Assembly: GCA_029884335.1 (NCBI GenBank)
Contig: JAOUIA010000034.1
Span: forward strand, 1-40,816
DNA length: 40,816 nucleotides
Reading direction: 5' to 3'
DNA from: Betaproteobacteria bacterium
GTDB taxonomy: Bacteria > Pseudomonadota > Gammaproteobacteria > Burkholderiales > Casimicrobiaceae
Every line of letters starts with the position of its first letter. The stretch's first letter is position 1. Below the pieces are notes generated by a model. That model did not search any database. It was not told the origin of the DNA and saw only the letters and a program-made list of their open reading frames with translations. The translations under genes were made by a program, and so were the position numbers. Shown here in pieces: positions 16,401-24,761 of the stretch.

Positions 16401-19400
16401 GGGCGCCGACGAGACGACGATCGGCACGGTCGTGCTGTCGACGTCGCTGTGGCGCATCCTGGTCGACGAGGCCGCCGAGCACCTCGCAACGCTCGACCGC
16501 GAGCTCGGCGTGCTGCAGTTCGATCCGCAGGCCGTGCCCTCGCCGGCGATGATCCGGGCCAGCCACACGCTTTGCGGCATCCATCGCACCGCCGGCTTCG
16601 AGCCGCTCGCGGCGCTCGCCAAGGCGCTCGAGCTCGCGCTGACGGCGCTCGCGCAGCACGGCGCGCCGCTGCCTTCGTCCACGCAGCCGCTGCTGGCCGG
16701 CGCGATTGCCACGCTGCGCGACCTGGGCGCCGACGTTGCAGCGCACCGCGCCACGCTCCCGTACCTGCTGCAGGAAGCGCGCAATGCGCAGGAGCACCTC
16801 GAGGCGCTGCGCCAGCAGGCCACGGTGGACGACGGTTTCGACGCCGAGTCGGCCGCGGCGCACGTCGCGGCGCGCGACGACGAGGCGCAGGAAGCGGCGC
16901 CGGCGCCAGCGACGAGCGAAGCGCAGCCCGCGGCGGCGTCTGCGCCGCAGCCGACGCTTCCCGCGTTCATGCCCGAGCCCGAGGTGGTCCTCGCCGCGCC
17001 CGAGCCCGTCGTCGACCCGCTCGACGGCGTGCGCGACGAGATCGAGGACCCGCAGGTGCTCGAGATCTTCCTCGACGAGGCGGCCGAGCTGTTCCCCGCC
17101 GCGGGCGAGCAGTTGCGCACGTGGCGCCGCGCGCCGCACGACATGGGCGCCGCGCAGCAGCTGCGCCGCACGCTGCACACTTTCAAGGGCAGCGCGCGCA
17201 TGGCCGGCGCGATGCGGCTGGGCCAGCTCACGCACGTGATGGAGTCGCGCCTCATCGAGGGCGACTCGCTCGCGCCGGGCACCGGCGCGCTGTTCGAGGC
17301 GCTCGACACCGACCTCGACCGTCTCGCGTACGTGCTCGACAGGCTGCGTGCCGGCGAGGCCAACGTGGCGTTGCCGTGGCTCGCCGCGCCTGCGGCCGAG
17401 CACGTGAGCGCTGCCGAACCGGCGCAACAGGCCACCGCGCCAGCGCCAGCGCCCGCCGTCCCGGTCCCTGACGCGCCGCTCGCCCCGGCCGCGCCTGTGG
17501 CAGCACCCGCGGCCGCGGAGGCGCCCGAGGCCGCGCCGCAGGCGCTTGCTGCCGAGGCGGAAGGCGGCACGCGCGCGATGCTGCGCGTGCGCGCAGAGAC
17601 GATCGACCGCCTGGTCAACGAGGCCGGCGAAGTGGCGATCGCCCGCGCGCGCGTCGAGAGCGAGCTGCGCTCGCTCAAGGCGAACCTCCTCGAGCTCACG
17701 GGCTCGGTGATCCGGCTGCGCACGCAGGTGCGCGAGATCGAGATCCAGGCGGAGACGCAGATCCACTCGGCGGTGACGCAGATGCAGGAGCAGCACGCCG
17801 GCTTCGACCCGCTCGAGTTCGACCGCTTCACGCGCTTCCAGGAGCTGACGCGCTCGCTCGCCGAGGGCGTCAACGACGTGTCGACGGTCCAGCAGCAGCT
17901 GCTGCGCAACCTCGACGACGCCGACGCGGCGCTGCTGGCGCAGGCGAGGCTGTCGCGCGACGTGCAGCAGCAGCTCTTCGCGATCCGCACGGTGCCGTTC
18001 GGCAGCCTGGCGGAGCGGCTCTACCGGATCGTGCGCGCCGTGGCCAAGGAGCTCGGCAAGCGCGCGAACCTCGAGATCGTCGGCGGGCAGACCGAGCTCG
18101 ACCGCTCGGTGCTGGAGAAGCTCGTCGGGCCGCTCGAGCACCTGCTGCGCAACGCCATCGACCACGGCGTGGAGTCTCGCGAGGCGCGCCGCGCCGCGGG
18201 CAAGCCGGAGGCCGGCGAGATCACGCTCACGGTGCGGCAGACGGGCAACGAAGTCGCCATCGAGCTCTCCGATGACGGCGCCGGCATCGACGTCGGCCGC
18301 GTCCTCGAGAAGGCGCGCGCGGCGAAGCTCGTCGCGCCGGAGGCGCAGCCGACCCAGGGACAGCTGCTCGAGCTCATCTTCCAGCCCGGCTTCACCACGG
18401 CCTCGCGGGTCACCGCGATCTCCGGGCGCGGCGTGGGCATGGACGTCGTGCGCGCCGAGATCGTGAACCTCGGCGGCCGCGTCGAGGTGGCCACCGAGGC
18501 GGGCCGCGGCACGCAGTTCACGCTCTCGCTGCCGCTCACGCTGGCCGTCGCGCAGGCCGTGCTGGTGCGCGCCGGCGGAAGGCTCTGGGCGCTGCCGGCG
18601 CCGATGGTCGAGCAGGTGCAGCAGGTGCGCGAGGAAGCGCTCCTCGACCTCTACGTGCGCGGCGAAGTGAGCTGGCAGGGCCGCACCTACCCGTTCCACT
18701 ACCTGCCGCGGCTGCTCGGCGACACCGCGCACCAGCCGGATACGCAGCGCTACAACGCGGTGCTGCTCGTCCGCAGCGGCCACGGCGTCGCGGCCGTGCA
18801 CGTGGACGAGATGGTCGGCAACCAGGAAATCGTCGTCAAGAACATCGGGCCGCAGCTCGCCCGCGTCTCCGGCATCTCGGGCGCGACGGTGCTCGGCACC
18901 GGCGAGATCGTGCTGATCCTGAACCCCGTGCAGCTCGCGCAGCGCGCGGGCGTGGCGGCGTTCGTTCCCAACGCCGAGGCGCGCGTGGGCATCGCCTCGG
19001 CGTCCGCCGCGATCGCGCCTCCGCCGCTGGTGCTGATCGTCGACGATTCGCTCACCGTGCGCAAGATCACGAGCCGCCTGCTCGTGCGCGAGGGCTTCCG
19101 CGTGGCCACCGCGAGGGACGGCCTCGACGCGCTGCAGGCGGTCGGCAACGAGACGCCGGACGTGATCCTCCTCGACATCGAGATGCCGCGCATGGACGGC
19201 TTCGAGTTCACCAAGACGCTGAAGAGCGACCCGAAGCACGCGCACGTGCCGATCATCGTGATCACGTCGCGCACCGCGGACAAGCACCGCGCGCGCGCGG
19301 CCGAGCTCGGCGTGGACCTCTACCTCGGCAAGCCCTACCAGGAAGAGGAGCTTCTGCGCAACCTCCGCGAGATGCTGGGCATGCAGGAAGCGGCGGCGCA

Positions 19401-19404
19401 CTAG
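13438..19404 (+). CDS. chpA: ChpA/PilL hybrid chemotaxis histidine kinase with multiple Hpt domains and a receiver
   Basis: This 1988-residue CheA-type kinase controls type IV pili. Hpt-like modules occur along the N-terminal 1300 residues. HTLKGSGRMVGL (His722) and HTFKGSARMAGA (His1247) have the full His-x-x-Lys-Gly. HTLCGIHR (His1043) lacks the Lys. HVHQAAGAIQMVGL (His53) and VHSKAAQM (His348) are degenerate, and LAKDSAQIRGALRMLGL (near 482) lacks the His. Ala/Pro/Glu-rich linkers separate them. The dimerisation and ATPase core follows, with N-box HLLRNAIDHG (Asn1572), DDGAG (near 1612) and GRGVGMDVV (near 1665). A CheW domain (about 1702-1840) and a C-terminal receiver with Asp1868-Asp1869 and phospho-acceptor Asp1913 (LLDIEMPRMDG) complete it. 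It phosphorylates PilG and PilH. The start is GTG at 13438. Confidence 0.95.
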   Translation: MSTEPATDFDLGPLSWVQAEIDQALGRALETLATFKAKPDDAGTLKHARAHVHQAAGAIQMVGLDAVVAYTDEVERQLARLGELPAKAVGDGVDLVDRALQKLRIFLAELVNGTPPVPLRLYPEYEAMQLARGARAAAPTDLFYPDLSVRAPRVPLREAAPPQKLASQLIKQRRAYQHGLLAWLRGDAEGAREGARRMRDAISGIEDLSSQPGLRAFWWTAGALFEAIAEQGVEAGFGLKQLAARVDLQIRRVAEGGSKVADRMRREVLYYVAISAPVAPQVSAVQKAFGLAGLIPTAETIGTDVVRLQPLIREAREQLAGAKDTWLKFASGRAENLPKLKQTLTSVHSKAAQMKQGALMKLTAALVERLDKMPGSGVSEPVAMEYATGLLLAESAFENYANLTSDFPQQVDALVARLDAARAGRTPPGAGAPALDEMSRRAQERVLIAQVGREIQANLRHMEQVLDAFFRDHGKRGELASLAKDSAQIRGALRMLGLEDAEKLLALCQEQIESYADPEANVDDEDLELLAESLSGLGFYVEAVEQQRPDRERLIAPLIARRLGEPAAPAPQARDSVEEAVAELRAQLPELVDEMHAGHADEAMRASLRRKLASLRDDAELIGDAELAGQAESALREFDAGGKAALAAAVEAIAETSAPAPELSEETQRLLEVDAHGLDTELLDIYLTEAGEVIDAIRGNARSLDANPGDRDALANVRRGFHTLKGSGRMVGLAELGEFAWHAEKIHNRLLEEQRPVTAAVLRMIDVAASSFGEWVDALREHRRVTPDPRALHDAIRAVEAELPGNDSVLPSPPSPKILTQVAPPVADDVAGPAANEPVDLGPFAEPGQTRVEYEALPSVEHAAPRADEDEYAFAELGAGDEPAGVEVEVVDAGLQEQELPLRERAPLDADADFAGDDEARADVAAGFEVDELPALHATAPLAPQLKLVADNARPLVPTPPVGPPVFIVASAEEPEGEEAAADATAEAGADETTIGTVVLSTSLWRILVDEAAEHLATLDRELGVLQFDPQAVPSPAMIRASHTLCGIHRTAGFEPLAALAKALELALTALAQHGAPLPSSTQPLLAGAIATLRDLGADVAAHRATLPYLLQEARNAQEHLEALRQQATVDDGFDAESAAAHVAARDDEAQEAAPAPATSEAQPAAASAPQPTLPAFMPEPEVVLAAPEPVVDPLDGVRDEIEDPQVLEIFLDEAAELFPAAGEQLRTWRRAPHDMGAAQQLRRTLHTFKGSARMAGAMRLGQLTHVMESRLIEGDSLAPGTGALFEALDTDLDRLAYVLDRLRAGEANVALPWLAAPAAEHVSAAEPAQQATAPAPAPAVPVPDAPLAPAAPVAAPAAAEAPEAAPQALAAEAEGGTRAMLRVRAETIDRLVNEAGEVAIARARVESELRSLKANLLELTGSVIRLRTQVREIEIQAETQIHSAVTQMQEQHAGFDPLEFDRFTRFQELTRSLAEGVNDVSTVQQQLLRNLDDADAALLAQARLSRDVQQQLFAIRTVPFGSLAERLYRIVRAVAKELGKRANLEIVGGQTELDRSVLEKLVGPLEHLLRNAIDHGVESREARRAAGKPEAGEITLTVRQTGNEVAIELSDDGAGIDVGRVLEKARAAKLVAPEAQPTQGQLLELIFQPGFTTASRVTAISGRGVGMDVVRAEIVNLGGRVEVATEAGRGTQFTLSLPLTLAVAQAVLVRAGGRLWALPAPMVEQVQQVREEALLDLYVRGEVSWQGRTYPFHYLPRLLGDTAHQPDTQRYNAVLLVRSGHGVAAVHVDEMVGNQEIVVKNIGPQLARVSGISGATVLGTGEIVLILNPVQLAQRAGVAAFVPNAEARVGIASASAAIAPPPLVLIVDDSLTVRKITSRLLVREGFRVATARDGLDALQAVGNETPDVILLDIEMPRMDGFEFTKTLKSDPKHAHVPIIVITSRTADKHRARAAELGVDLYLGKPYQEEELLRNLREMLGMQEAAAH

Positions 19405-19466
19405 ACCCTCCCGCCTCGCCCCGGTCGCCCTGCGATCGCTCCGCGGGATTGGGGCCTGATCAAGCA

Positions 19467-19520
19467 GCAGGGTCGGACTCGACTTTTCCCTTGCATCGGA
19501 AAAGTCGAGTCCGACCCTGC
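19467..19520. terminator. Perfect 23-base inverted repeat after chpA, probable terminator of the pil operon
   Basis: Left arm gcagggtcggactcgacttt continues to 19489; the right arm 19498-19520 is its exact reverse complement, with an 8-base loop (cttgcatc). It is followed by tttcc. It belongs to the same family as the repeat at 5771-5869 (both read gggtcgga-tcg in the arm). The strong stem, 62 bases after the chpA stop, makes it the likely 3' end of the pil transcript. Confidence 0.7.
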
Positions 19521-19606
19521 TTTCCTCCACCCCGGCGGCTCTCGCGCCCGGCGGCTCTCACCCCCAACCCCGCTCCCGCCTGACGGCGGGAGAGGGCTGT
19601 GGTGCG

Positions 19607-19632
19607 CTCCCCTCGCCCCGCGGCAGCGGGGA
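19607..19632 (-). repeat. Inverted copy of a short GC palindromic repeat
   Basis: Read on the minus strand it gives ctccccgctgccgcgg followed by ggcgaggggag. This matches the two plus-strand copies at 25343 and 25394 except for single-base differences. It can fold on the ccgcgg core. It is non-coding. Confidence 0.7.
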
Positions 19633-19763
19633 GACGGGCCGGCGGTGAGGGACCTTGACGCGCCGCAATCCTTGTCCCTCTAGCGCGCTCCCTCGCGCGG
19701 GCCGGGTCCCGACGGAAGGTAATATGGCCGCCAAACCGGGATCCGGACGACGAGGAGACGCGC

Positions 19764-21818
19764 ATGTCGCAATACACCACGGAACAGCTTCGTACCGTAG
19801 CGCTGGTGGGCCATGGCGCCGCGGGCAAGACCACGCTCGCTGAGGCGCTGCTGGCGCGCAGCGGCGCGATCGCGGCCGCCGGCAGCGTGGACCGCGGCAC
19901 GACGGTCAGCGACTTCGACCCGCTCGAGAAGGGCTGGAAGCACTCGCTGCGCTCGTCGGTCGTGCACCTCGACCTGCCGCAGGCCAGGGTCCACCTGATC
20001 GACACGCCCGGCTTTCCCGACTTCATCGGCCAGGCGATCGGCGCGCTCGACGCCGTCGAGACCGCCGCCGTCGTGGTCAACGCGCAGTCCGGCATCGAGA
20101 TGATCACCTCGCGGATGATGGAGTGGGCCGGCCAGCGCAAGCTCTGCCGCCTCGTCATCGGCAACAAGATCGACGCGGAGAACGTCGACCTCCCCGGCAC
20201 GCTCGCGGCGATCCAGCAGGCGTACGGCAAGGAGTGCCTGCCGATCAACCTGCCCGCCGGCAAGGGCTCGCGCGTGGTCGACTGCTTCTTCAACCCGACC
20301 GGCGAGTCCGACTTCTCGTCGGTCGCCGACGCGCACCAGGCGCTCGTCGACCAGGTGGTCGAGGTCGACGAGGAGCTGATGGCGAAGTACCTCGAGCAGG
20401 GCGAGGAGATCACGCCCGAGCAGCTGCACGCGCCGTTCGAGAAGGCGCTGCGCGAGGGCCACCTCGTGCCCGTCTGCTTCGTCTCCGCGCGCACGGGCGC
20501 GGGGGTGGCCGAGCTGCTCGACGTGCTGGTGAAGCTCGCGCCCAACCCGCTCGAGGGCAACCCGCCCCTGTTCGTGAAGGGCGAGGGCGAGGCGGCCGAG
20601 GAGTTCCGCTCGGACCCGGATCCGCGCAAGCACGTGCTGGCGCACGTGTTCAAGGTGGTGATCGACCCCTTCGTCGGCAAGCTGGGCATCTTCCGCGTGC
20701 ACCAGGGCACGTTGACCAAGGACACGCAGCTCTTCGTGGGGGACGCGCGCAAGCCGTTCAAGGTCGGCCACCTGTTCATGCTGCAGGGGGGCCGGAACGT
20801 GGAGGTCGAGCGCGCGATCCCGGGCGACATCGCCGCGGTGGCCAAGGTCGACGAGATCGACTTCGACTGCGTGCTGCACGACTCTCACGACGAGGACCAG
20901 ATCCACATGAAGCCGCTGGAGTTCCCGCGGCCGATGCACGGCGTGGCCATCGCGCCGAAGAAGCGCGGCGACGAGCAGCGCATCTCCGACGTGCTGCACA
21001 AGATCGTCGCCGAGGACCCGACGCTCGTCGTCGAGCAGGACGCGCACAGCAACGAGACGGTGCTGCGCGCGCTCGGCGACCTCCACCTGCGCTCCGTGCT
21101 CGAGCGCATGGCGTCGCAGTTCAAGGTCGAGATCGACACGCGCCCGCCGCGCATCCCCTACCGCGAGACGATCGGCGCGCAGGCCGAGGCCACGTACCGG
21201 CACAAGAAGCAGACCGGCGGCGCGGGCCAGTTCGGCGAGGTGGCGCTGCGCGTCGAGCCGCTGCCGCGCGGCACGGGCTTCGACTTCGTCGACGCGACGA
21301 AGGGCGGCGTGATTCCCCACAACCTGATGCCGGCCGTGCGCAAGGGGGTCGAGCAGGTGCTCGCGGGCGGCGCGGTGGCCGGCTTCCCGCTGCAAGACGT
21401 GCGCGTGACCGTGTTCGACGGCAAGCACCACCCCGTCGACTCGAAGGAGATCGCGTTCATCACGGCCGGCCGCAAGGCGTTCCTCGAGGCGATCGCGAAG
21501 GCGCGCCCCACGGTGCTCGAGCCGATCGTCAACGTCGAGATCGTCTGCCCCGAGGCGAACACCGGCGACATCGCCGGCGACCTGTCGACGCGCCGCGGCC
21601 AGGTGACCGGCACCAAGGCCGCGGGCCCCGGCGCGCTGGCGATCACCGGCGTGGCGCCGCTGGTCGAGCTCGACGGCTACGCCGCGCGGCTCAAGAGCGT
21701 CACGGGCGGGCACGGCGCCTTCACGATGGCGCTGTCGCACTACGAGGCGGCGCCGGCGACGCTGCAGCAGCAGCTCGTCGCCGAGTTCGAGAAGAAGCGC
21801 AAGCACGAGGAAGACTGA
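19764..21818 (+). CDS. EF-G-like translational GTPase (EF-G2-type paralogue)
   Basis: This 684-residue protein has the five-domain layout of elongation factor G. G1 is GHGAAGKTT (16-24). Switch I is DRGTTVSDFDPLEK. G3 is DTPGFPDF (80-87) and G4 is NKID. The later domains include DLHLRSVLERM, YRHKKQTGGAGQFGEV and GGVIPHNLMPAVRKGVEQ. Canonical EF-G has a catalytic histidine in DTPGH; here that position is Phe84. The DRGTTVSDFDPLE switch I and the missing His place it with the EF-G-like group II proteins, not the main translocase. The usual rpsL-rpsG-tuf neighbours are also absent. A role in translation under special conditions or in ribosome recycling is possible; none is shown. ATG at 19764 follows gacgaggag. 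Confidence 0.9.
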   Translation: MSQYTTEQLRTVALVGHGAAGKTTLAEALLARSGAIAAAGSVDRGTTVSDFDPLEKGWKHSLRSSVVHLDLPQARVHLIDTPGFPDFIGQAIGALDAVETAAVVVNAQSGIEMITSRMMEWAGQRKLCRLVIGNKIDAENVDLPGTLAAIQQAYGKECLPINLPAGKGSRVVDCFFNPTGESDFSSVADAHQALVDQVVEVDEELMAKYLEQGEEITPEQLHAPFEKALREGHLVPVCFVSARTGAGVAELLDVLVKLAPNPLEGNPPLFVKGEGEAAEEFRSDPDPRKHVLAHVFKVVIDPFVGKLGIFRVHQGTLTKDTQLFVGDARKPFKVGHLFMLQGGRNVEVERAIPGDIAAVAKVDEIDFDCVLHDSHDEDQIHMKPLEFPRPMHGVAIAPKKRGDEQRISDVLHKIVAEDPTLVVEQDAHSNETVLRALGDLHLRSVLERMASQFKVEIDTRPPRIPYRETIGAQAEATYRHKKQTGGAGQFGEVALRVEPLPRGTGFDFVDATKGGVIPHNLMPAVRKGVEQVLAGGAVAGFPLQDVRVTVFDGKHHPVDSKEIAFITAGRKAFLEAIAKARPTVLEPIVNVEIVCPEANTGDIAGDLSTRRGQVTGTKAAGPGALAITGVAPLVELDGYAARLKSVTGGHGAFTMALSHYEAAPATLQQQLVAEFEKKRKHEED

Positions 21819-21887
21819 CAAGGCGGCGGGAGGGGCGGGCAGTGCGCACGCACGCACGCTCATGCGGCAAGCAGGCGCGCTCGCCCC

Positions 21888-23351
21888 TCACCGCCTGCCC
21901 TTCCCCCCGCTTGTTCGGTAGAGCGCCAGCGCCTCCTCCCGGGCGACGGCGTGATCCACGATCGGCGCCGGGTAGTCGCGGCCGACGACCACGCCCTTCG
22001 CCTGCAGGATCGCCGGCGGCACGAGCCACGGCGCGTGGATCTCCTGCGCGTCGAGAGCGCCGAGCTCGGGCACGTAGCGGCGGATGAACGCGCCTTCGGG
22101 GTCGAAGCGCCGCGACTGCGTGACCGGGTTGAAGATGCGGAACCACGGCTGCGCGTCACAGCCGGTCGACGCGGCCCACTGCCAGCCCCCGTTGTTCGAC
22201 GCGAGGTCGAAGTCGAGCAACCGCTCGGCGAAGACGCGCTCGCCCTTGCGCCAGTCGACCAGTAGGTCCTTGACGAGGAAGCTCGCGGCGATCATCCGCA
22301 GCCGGTTGTGCATGTAGCCGGTGGCGTTCAGCTGGCGCATCGCCGCGTCGACGATCGGGTAGCCGGTGCGGCCGTCCTGCCACGCGGCGAATCGCGCGGG
22401 GTCGTCGGGGAATGCAAGGGCGTCGAACTCGCGACGGAAGGCGCCGGCGACCACGTGCGGGAAGTTGGCGAGCAGCTGGGCGTAGAACTCGCGCCAGATC
22501 AGCTCGTTCAGCCACTTGGAAGCGCCTTCGCCGCCCGGCCGCAGCGACCGATCGTGGGCAGCGGCGGCGAGCTCGCGCACCGAAGCGGTCCCGAAGCGCA
22601 GGTGCACCGACAGGCGCGACACCCCCTCGATGGCCGGGAAGTCCCTTGTCTGCCCGTAGTCGTCGATGCGCGCCATGAACGCGGCCAGCCGTTCGCTCGC
22701 ACCGCGCATGCCCGGCGCCACGCCCAGCGCCGCGAGGTTCGTGGGCGCGAAGCCCATCGACGAGAGCGACGGGATGCCGCGGTCGAAGGCGGGCGGTGGC
22801 GCGGCGAGCGCGGCCGCGCGGGCATCGACGGCGTGCGGCGCGAGGTCGGCGGGGGCCAGCCGCTTCAGCCACGCGTTCCGGTACGGCGTGAACACCGTGT
22901 ACGGCGTGCCCGACTGCGACTTGACCTCGTCGAGTTCGAAGACGACCTGGTCCTTGTGCGTGTGCAGCGCGACACCCTGGTCGGCAAGCGCGCGGGCGAC
23001 CGCCGCGTCGCGCTCGATCGCCGCCGGTTCGTAGTCGCGGTTCGCGTGGACGGCTTCGACGCCGAGCTCGCGCGCGAGCCGCGGGATCGCATCGGCTGCG
23101 AAGTCGTGAACGACGATCAGCCCGCCGCCGCGCGCGCGCAGGCTCGCGTCGAGCTCGGCGACGCTGCCGTGGATGAACTCGACGCGCCGGTCCTCGCGCG
23201 AAGTCAGGCGATCGAGGATGCCCCGGTCGAACACGAAGGCGGTGTAGACCGGGCCGCCCGCGGCGAGCGCGCCCGCCAGCGCCGCGTGATCGAAGTCGCG
23301 CAGGTCGCGGCGAAACCAGGTCAGCCGACCGCGCCGCGGCGCCGGCGTCAC
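21888..23351 (-). CDS. phrB: Deoxyribodipyrimidine photolyase (class I CPD type)
   Basis: This 487-residue flavoprotein repairs UV-induced pyrimidine dimers with blue light. It begins LTWFRRDLRDFDHAAL, the antenna-binding Rossmann domain of class I photolyases. The FAD domain includes TGYPIVDAAMRQLNATGYMH, the RLRMIAASFLVKDLLVDWR helix region, and then DLASNNGGWQWAASTG and RIFNPVTQSRRFDPEG, the Trp- and Asn-rich active-site segments. It is cytosolic. GTG at 23351 overlaps the stop of the upstream PhoD-like gene by GTGA, so translation is probably coupled. Class I CPD photolyase is favoured over cryptochrome by the complete conserved C-terminal block; the antenna cofactor cannot be told from sequence. 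Confidence 0.95.
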   Translation of the reverse strand: MTPAPRRGRLTWFRRDLRDFDHAALAGALAAGGPVYTAFVFDRGILDRLTSREDRRVEFIHGSVAELDASLRARGGGLIVVHDFAADAIPRLARELGVEAVHANRDYEPAAIERDAAVARALADQGVALHTHKDQVVFELDEVKSQSGTPYTVFTPYRNAWLKRLAPADLAPHAVDARAAALAAPPPAFDRGIPSLSSMGFAPTNLAALGVAPGMRGASERLAAFMARIDDYGQTRDFPAIEGVSRLSVHLRFGTASVRELAAAAHDRSLRPGGEGASKWLNELIWREFYAQLLANFPHVVAGAFRREFDALAFPDDPARFAAWQDGRTGYPIVDAAMRQLNATGYMHNRLRMIAASFLVKDLLVDWRKGERVFAERLLDFDLASNNGGWQWAASTGCDAQPWFRIFNPVTQSRRFDPEGAFIRRYVPELGALDAQEIHAPWLVPPAILQAKGVVVGRDYPAPIVDHAVAREEALALYRTSGGKGRR

Positions 23352-24709
23352 GAGGCGGCCTTCGCGGCGGGAAAGCGCAGGTCGCGCGCGCGCAGCTCGT
23401 GCCGCCAGAGCAGTTCGCCTCTCTGGTCGTACGCCTCGAGCGCGATGCGTCGGTCGTCGAGCGGTCCGGTGACGCGGATCAGCCCGAACTGCCGCTTGCC
23501 CGCCAGCGTGCCGGGCACGACCTGCGGGTTGCGGCGCTCGCGCGCGTCGGGCCTCTCCCACGGCTGCGACGTGAGCGGGCTCGACGTGAACTCGTAGAGC
23601 GGGTAGGCGAGCGGTCGCTCGACGCGCAGCAATTCGCCGAAGTGGCGGTCGCCGGAGAGGAACAGCAGCCCGTCGATGCGCTCCGCCAGCAGGAAGTCGG
23701 CCAGCGCCTTCTGGTCGCGCGCGTACTGGTACAGGCCCTCGTAGCGCGACGCCGCGTTCCAGAACTGGCTGCCGTTGGCGATCAGGCGCACGCTGCCGCG
23801 CAGGTCGCGCAGCGTGGCCCTGAGCCACGCGGACTGCGCGGCGCCCCACATCGACTTGCCGGGCTCCTCGGCCATCTGCGGGGGCGAGCGGTGATAGCGG
23901 TCGTCGAGCAGCACGAGGTCCACGTCGCCCACGCTGGCCCGCCCGAAGATCCCCGGCGCCTGCGGCAGGCCGTAGGACGGATTCGCCCAGTAGAGCCGGA
24001 ACAGGCGCAGCGCCTCGTCCTTGAGGACGTACCTGGCGTCGGCGTTGTTCGGCCCGTAGTCGTGATCGTCCCAGATCGCGAGGTGCGCGGTTGCCGTGAG
24101 CAGCCTCTGCAGCGGCGGATGGGCGCGCTGGGCGCGGTGTCGTCGCGCCATCGCCGCCGCGTCGAAGTACTCGTGGCGCCGCAGGTAGACGTTGTCCCCC
24201 AGCCACAGCATCGCGTCGGGGCGCTTCGCCGCGATGGCGTCGAAGATCTCGTAGCCTGCGCCGAACGCGCGGTCGCGCTCCGCGGGGGCGTCGGAATCGG
24301 AGAGGAAGTAGCACGAGCCGATCGCAATGGTGATCGCGGGCGGATTCCCCGGGTCGTCGACGCGCGGCTGCGCGCGCACCGCGCCCTCGCGCACGTCGCC
24401 GTCGCCGTCGATGCGATAGCTCGCGCGGCCGCCGGGGGCGAGGCCGTCGAGGCGCGCGACGACGGCGTTCTCGCGCTCGCGCTCGGCCGCGAGCTCGACG
24501 CGGCGCTCGGCGGCGGCGCCCTCCGGCCGCCAGGCGACCGCGATCGGCCCGGGCGCGTCGGCCTGGATCCACACGAGCGCGCTCGTCGCGTCGGCGTAGC
24601 CGTGCATCACGACGAGCTTCGCCGGCGCCGCAGCGGCGCAAAGGGCGGCGGCGAGCGCGAGGGCGATGCGCGCCACGGCGCGACGAGGGCGTTGCGGTCG
24701 CCGAGTCAT
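23348..24709 (-). CDS. PhoD-like alkaline phosphatase D family protein, exported
   Basis: This 453-residue secreted metallophosphoesterase of the PhoD family has an N-terminal signal peptide ([19 protein letters not shown], then an Ala-rich core) with a predicted cut near AAAAPA. The twin Arg residues are not followed by a classical Tat motif. The metal-site blocks are [45 protein letters not shown] and [12 protein letters not shown], in the order expected for PhoD enzymes. It probably hydrolyses phosphodiesters or phosphomonoesters in the periplasm. ATG at 24709 is chosen because it directly precedes the signal peptide; the longer start at 24784 would run into algH. It is divergent from algH, with 52 bases between the starts, and its stop overlaps the photolyase start. 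Confidence 0.9.
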   Translation of the reverse strand: MTRRPQRPRRAVARIALALAAALCAAAAPAKLVVMHGYADATSALVWIQADAPGPIAVAWRPEGAAAERRVELAAERERENAVVARLDGLAPGGRASYRIDGDGDVREGAVRAQPRVDDPGNPPAITIAIGSCYFLSDSDAPAERDRAFGAGYEIFDAIAAKRPDAMLWLGDNVYLRRHEYFDAAAMARRHRAQRAHPPLQRLLTATAHLAIWDDHDYGPNNADARYVLKDEALRLFRLYWANPSYGLPQAPGIFGRASVGDVDLVLLDDRYHRSPPQMAEEPGKSMWGAAQSAWLRATLRDLRGSVRLIANGSQFWNAASRYEGLYQYARDQKALADFLLAERIDGLLFLSGDRHFGELLRVERPLAYPLYEFTSSPLTSQPWERPDARERRNPQVVPGTLAGKRQFGLIRVTGPLDDRRIALEAYDQRGELLWRHELRARDLRFPAAKAAS

Positions 24710-24722
24710 TTGCAGTCGGATT

Positions 24723-24750
24723 TTGCCCCCTCGCGGCGGGGGATTACAAT
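24723..24750 (+). promoter_or_regulatory. Sigma-70-type promoter for algH
   Basis: TTGCCC at 24723-24728 and TACAAT at 24745-24750 are 16 bases apart, and the predicted start of transcription falls a few bases before the algH ATG at 24762. Read on the minus strand, tgtaat at 24748-24743 overlaps the same -10, so a phoD-like promoter may share this site. Confidence 0.6.
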
Positions 24751-24761
24751 CCACGGTGCGC

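Larger units (their letters stand above)
19405..19763. other. 359-base spacer between chpA and EF-G-like gene; repeat-rich, no gene
   Basis: The spacer holds the 23-base perfect hairpin (19467-19520), a second small hairpin (ctcccgcc at 19573-19580 with ggcgggag at 19585-19592, TGAC loop), and an inverted copy of the 25343-type repeat (19607-19632). A TAATAT sequence at 19720-19725, about 40 bases before the next start codon, is a plausible -10 element, but no good -35 precedes it. Frames through this region show no family signature. Confidence 0.6.
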
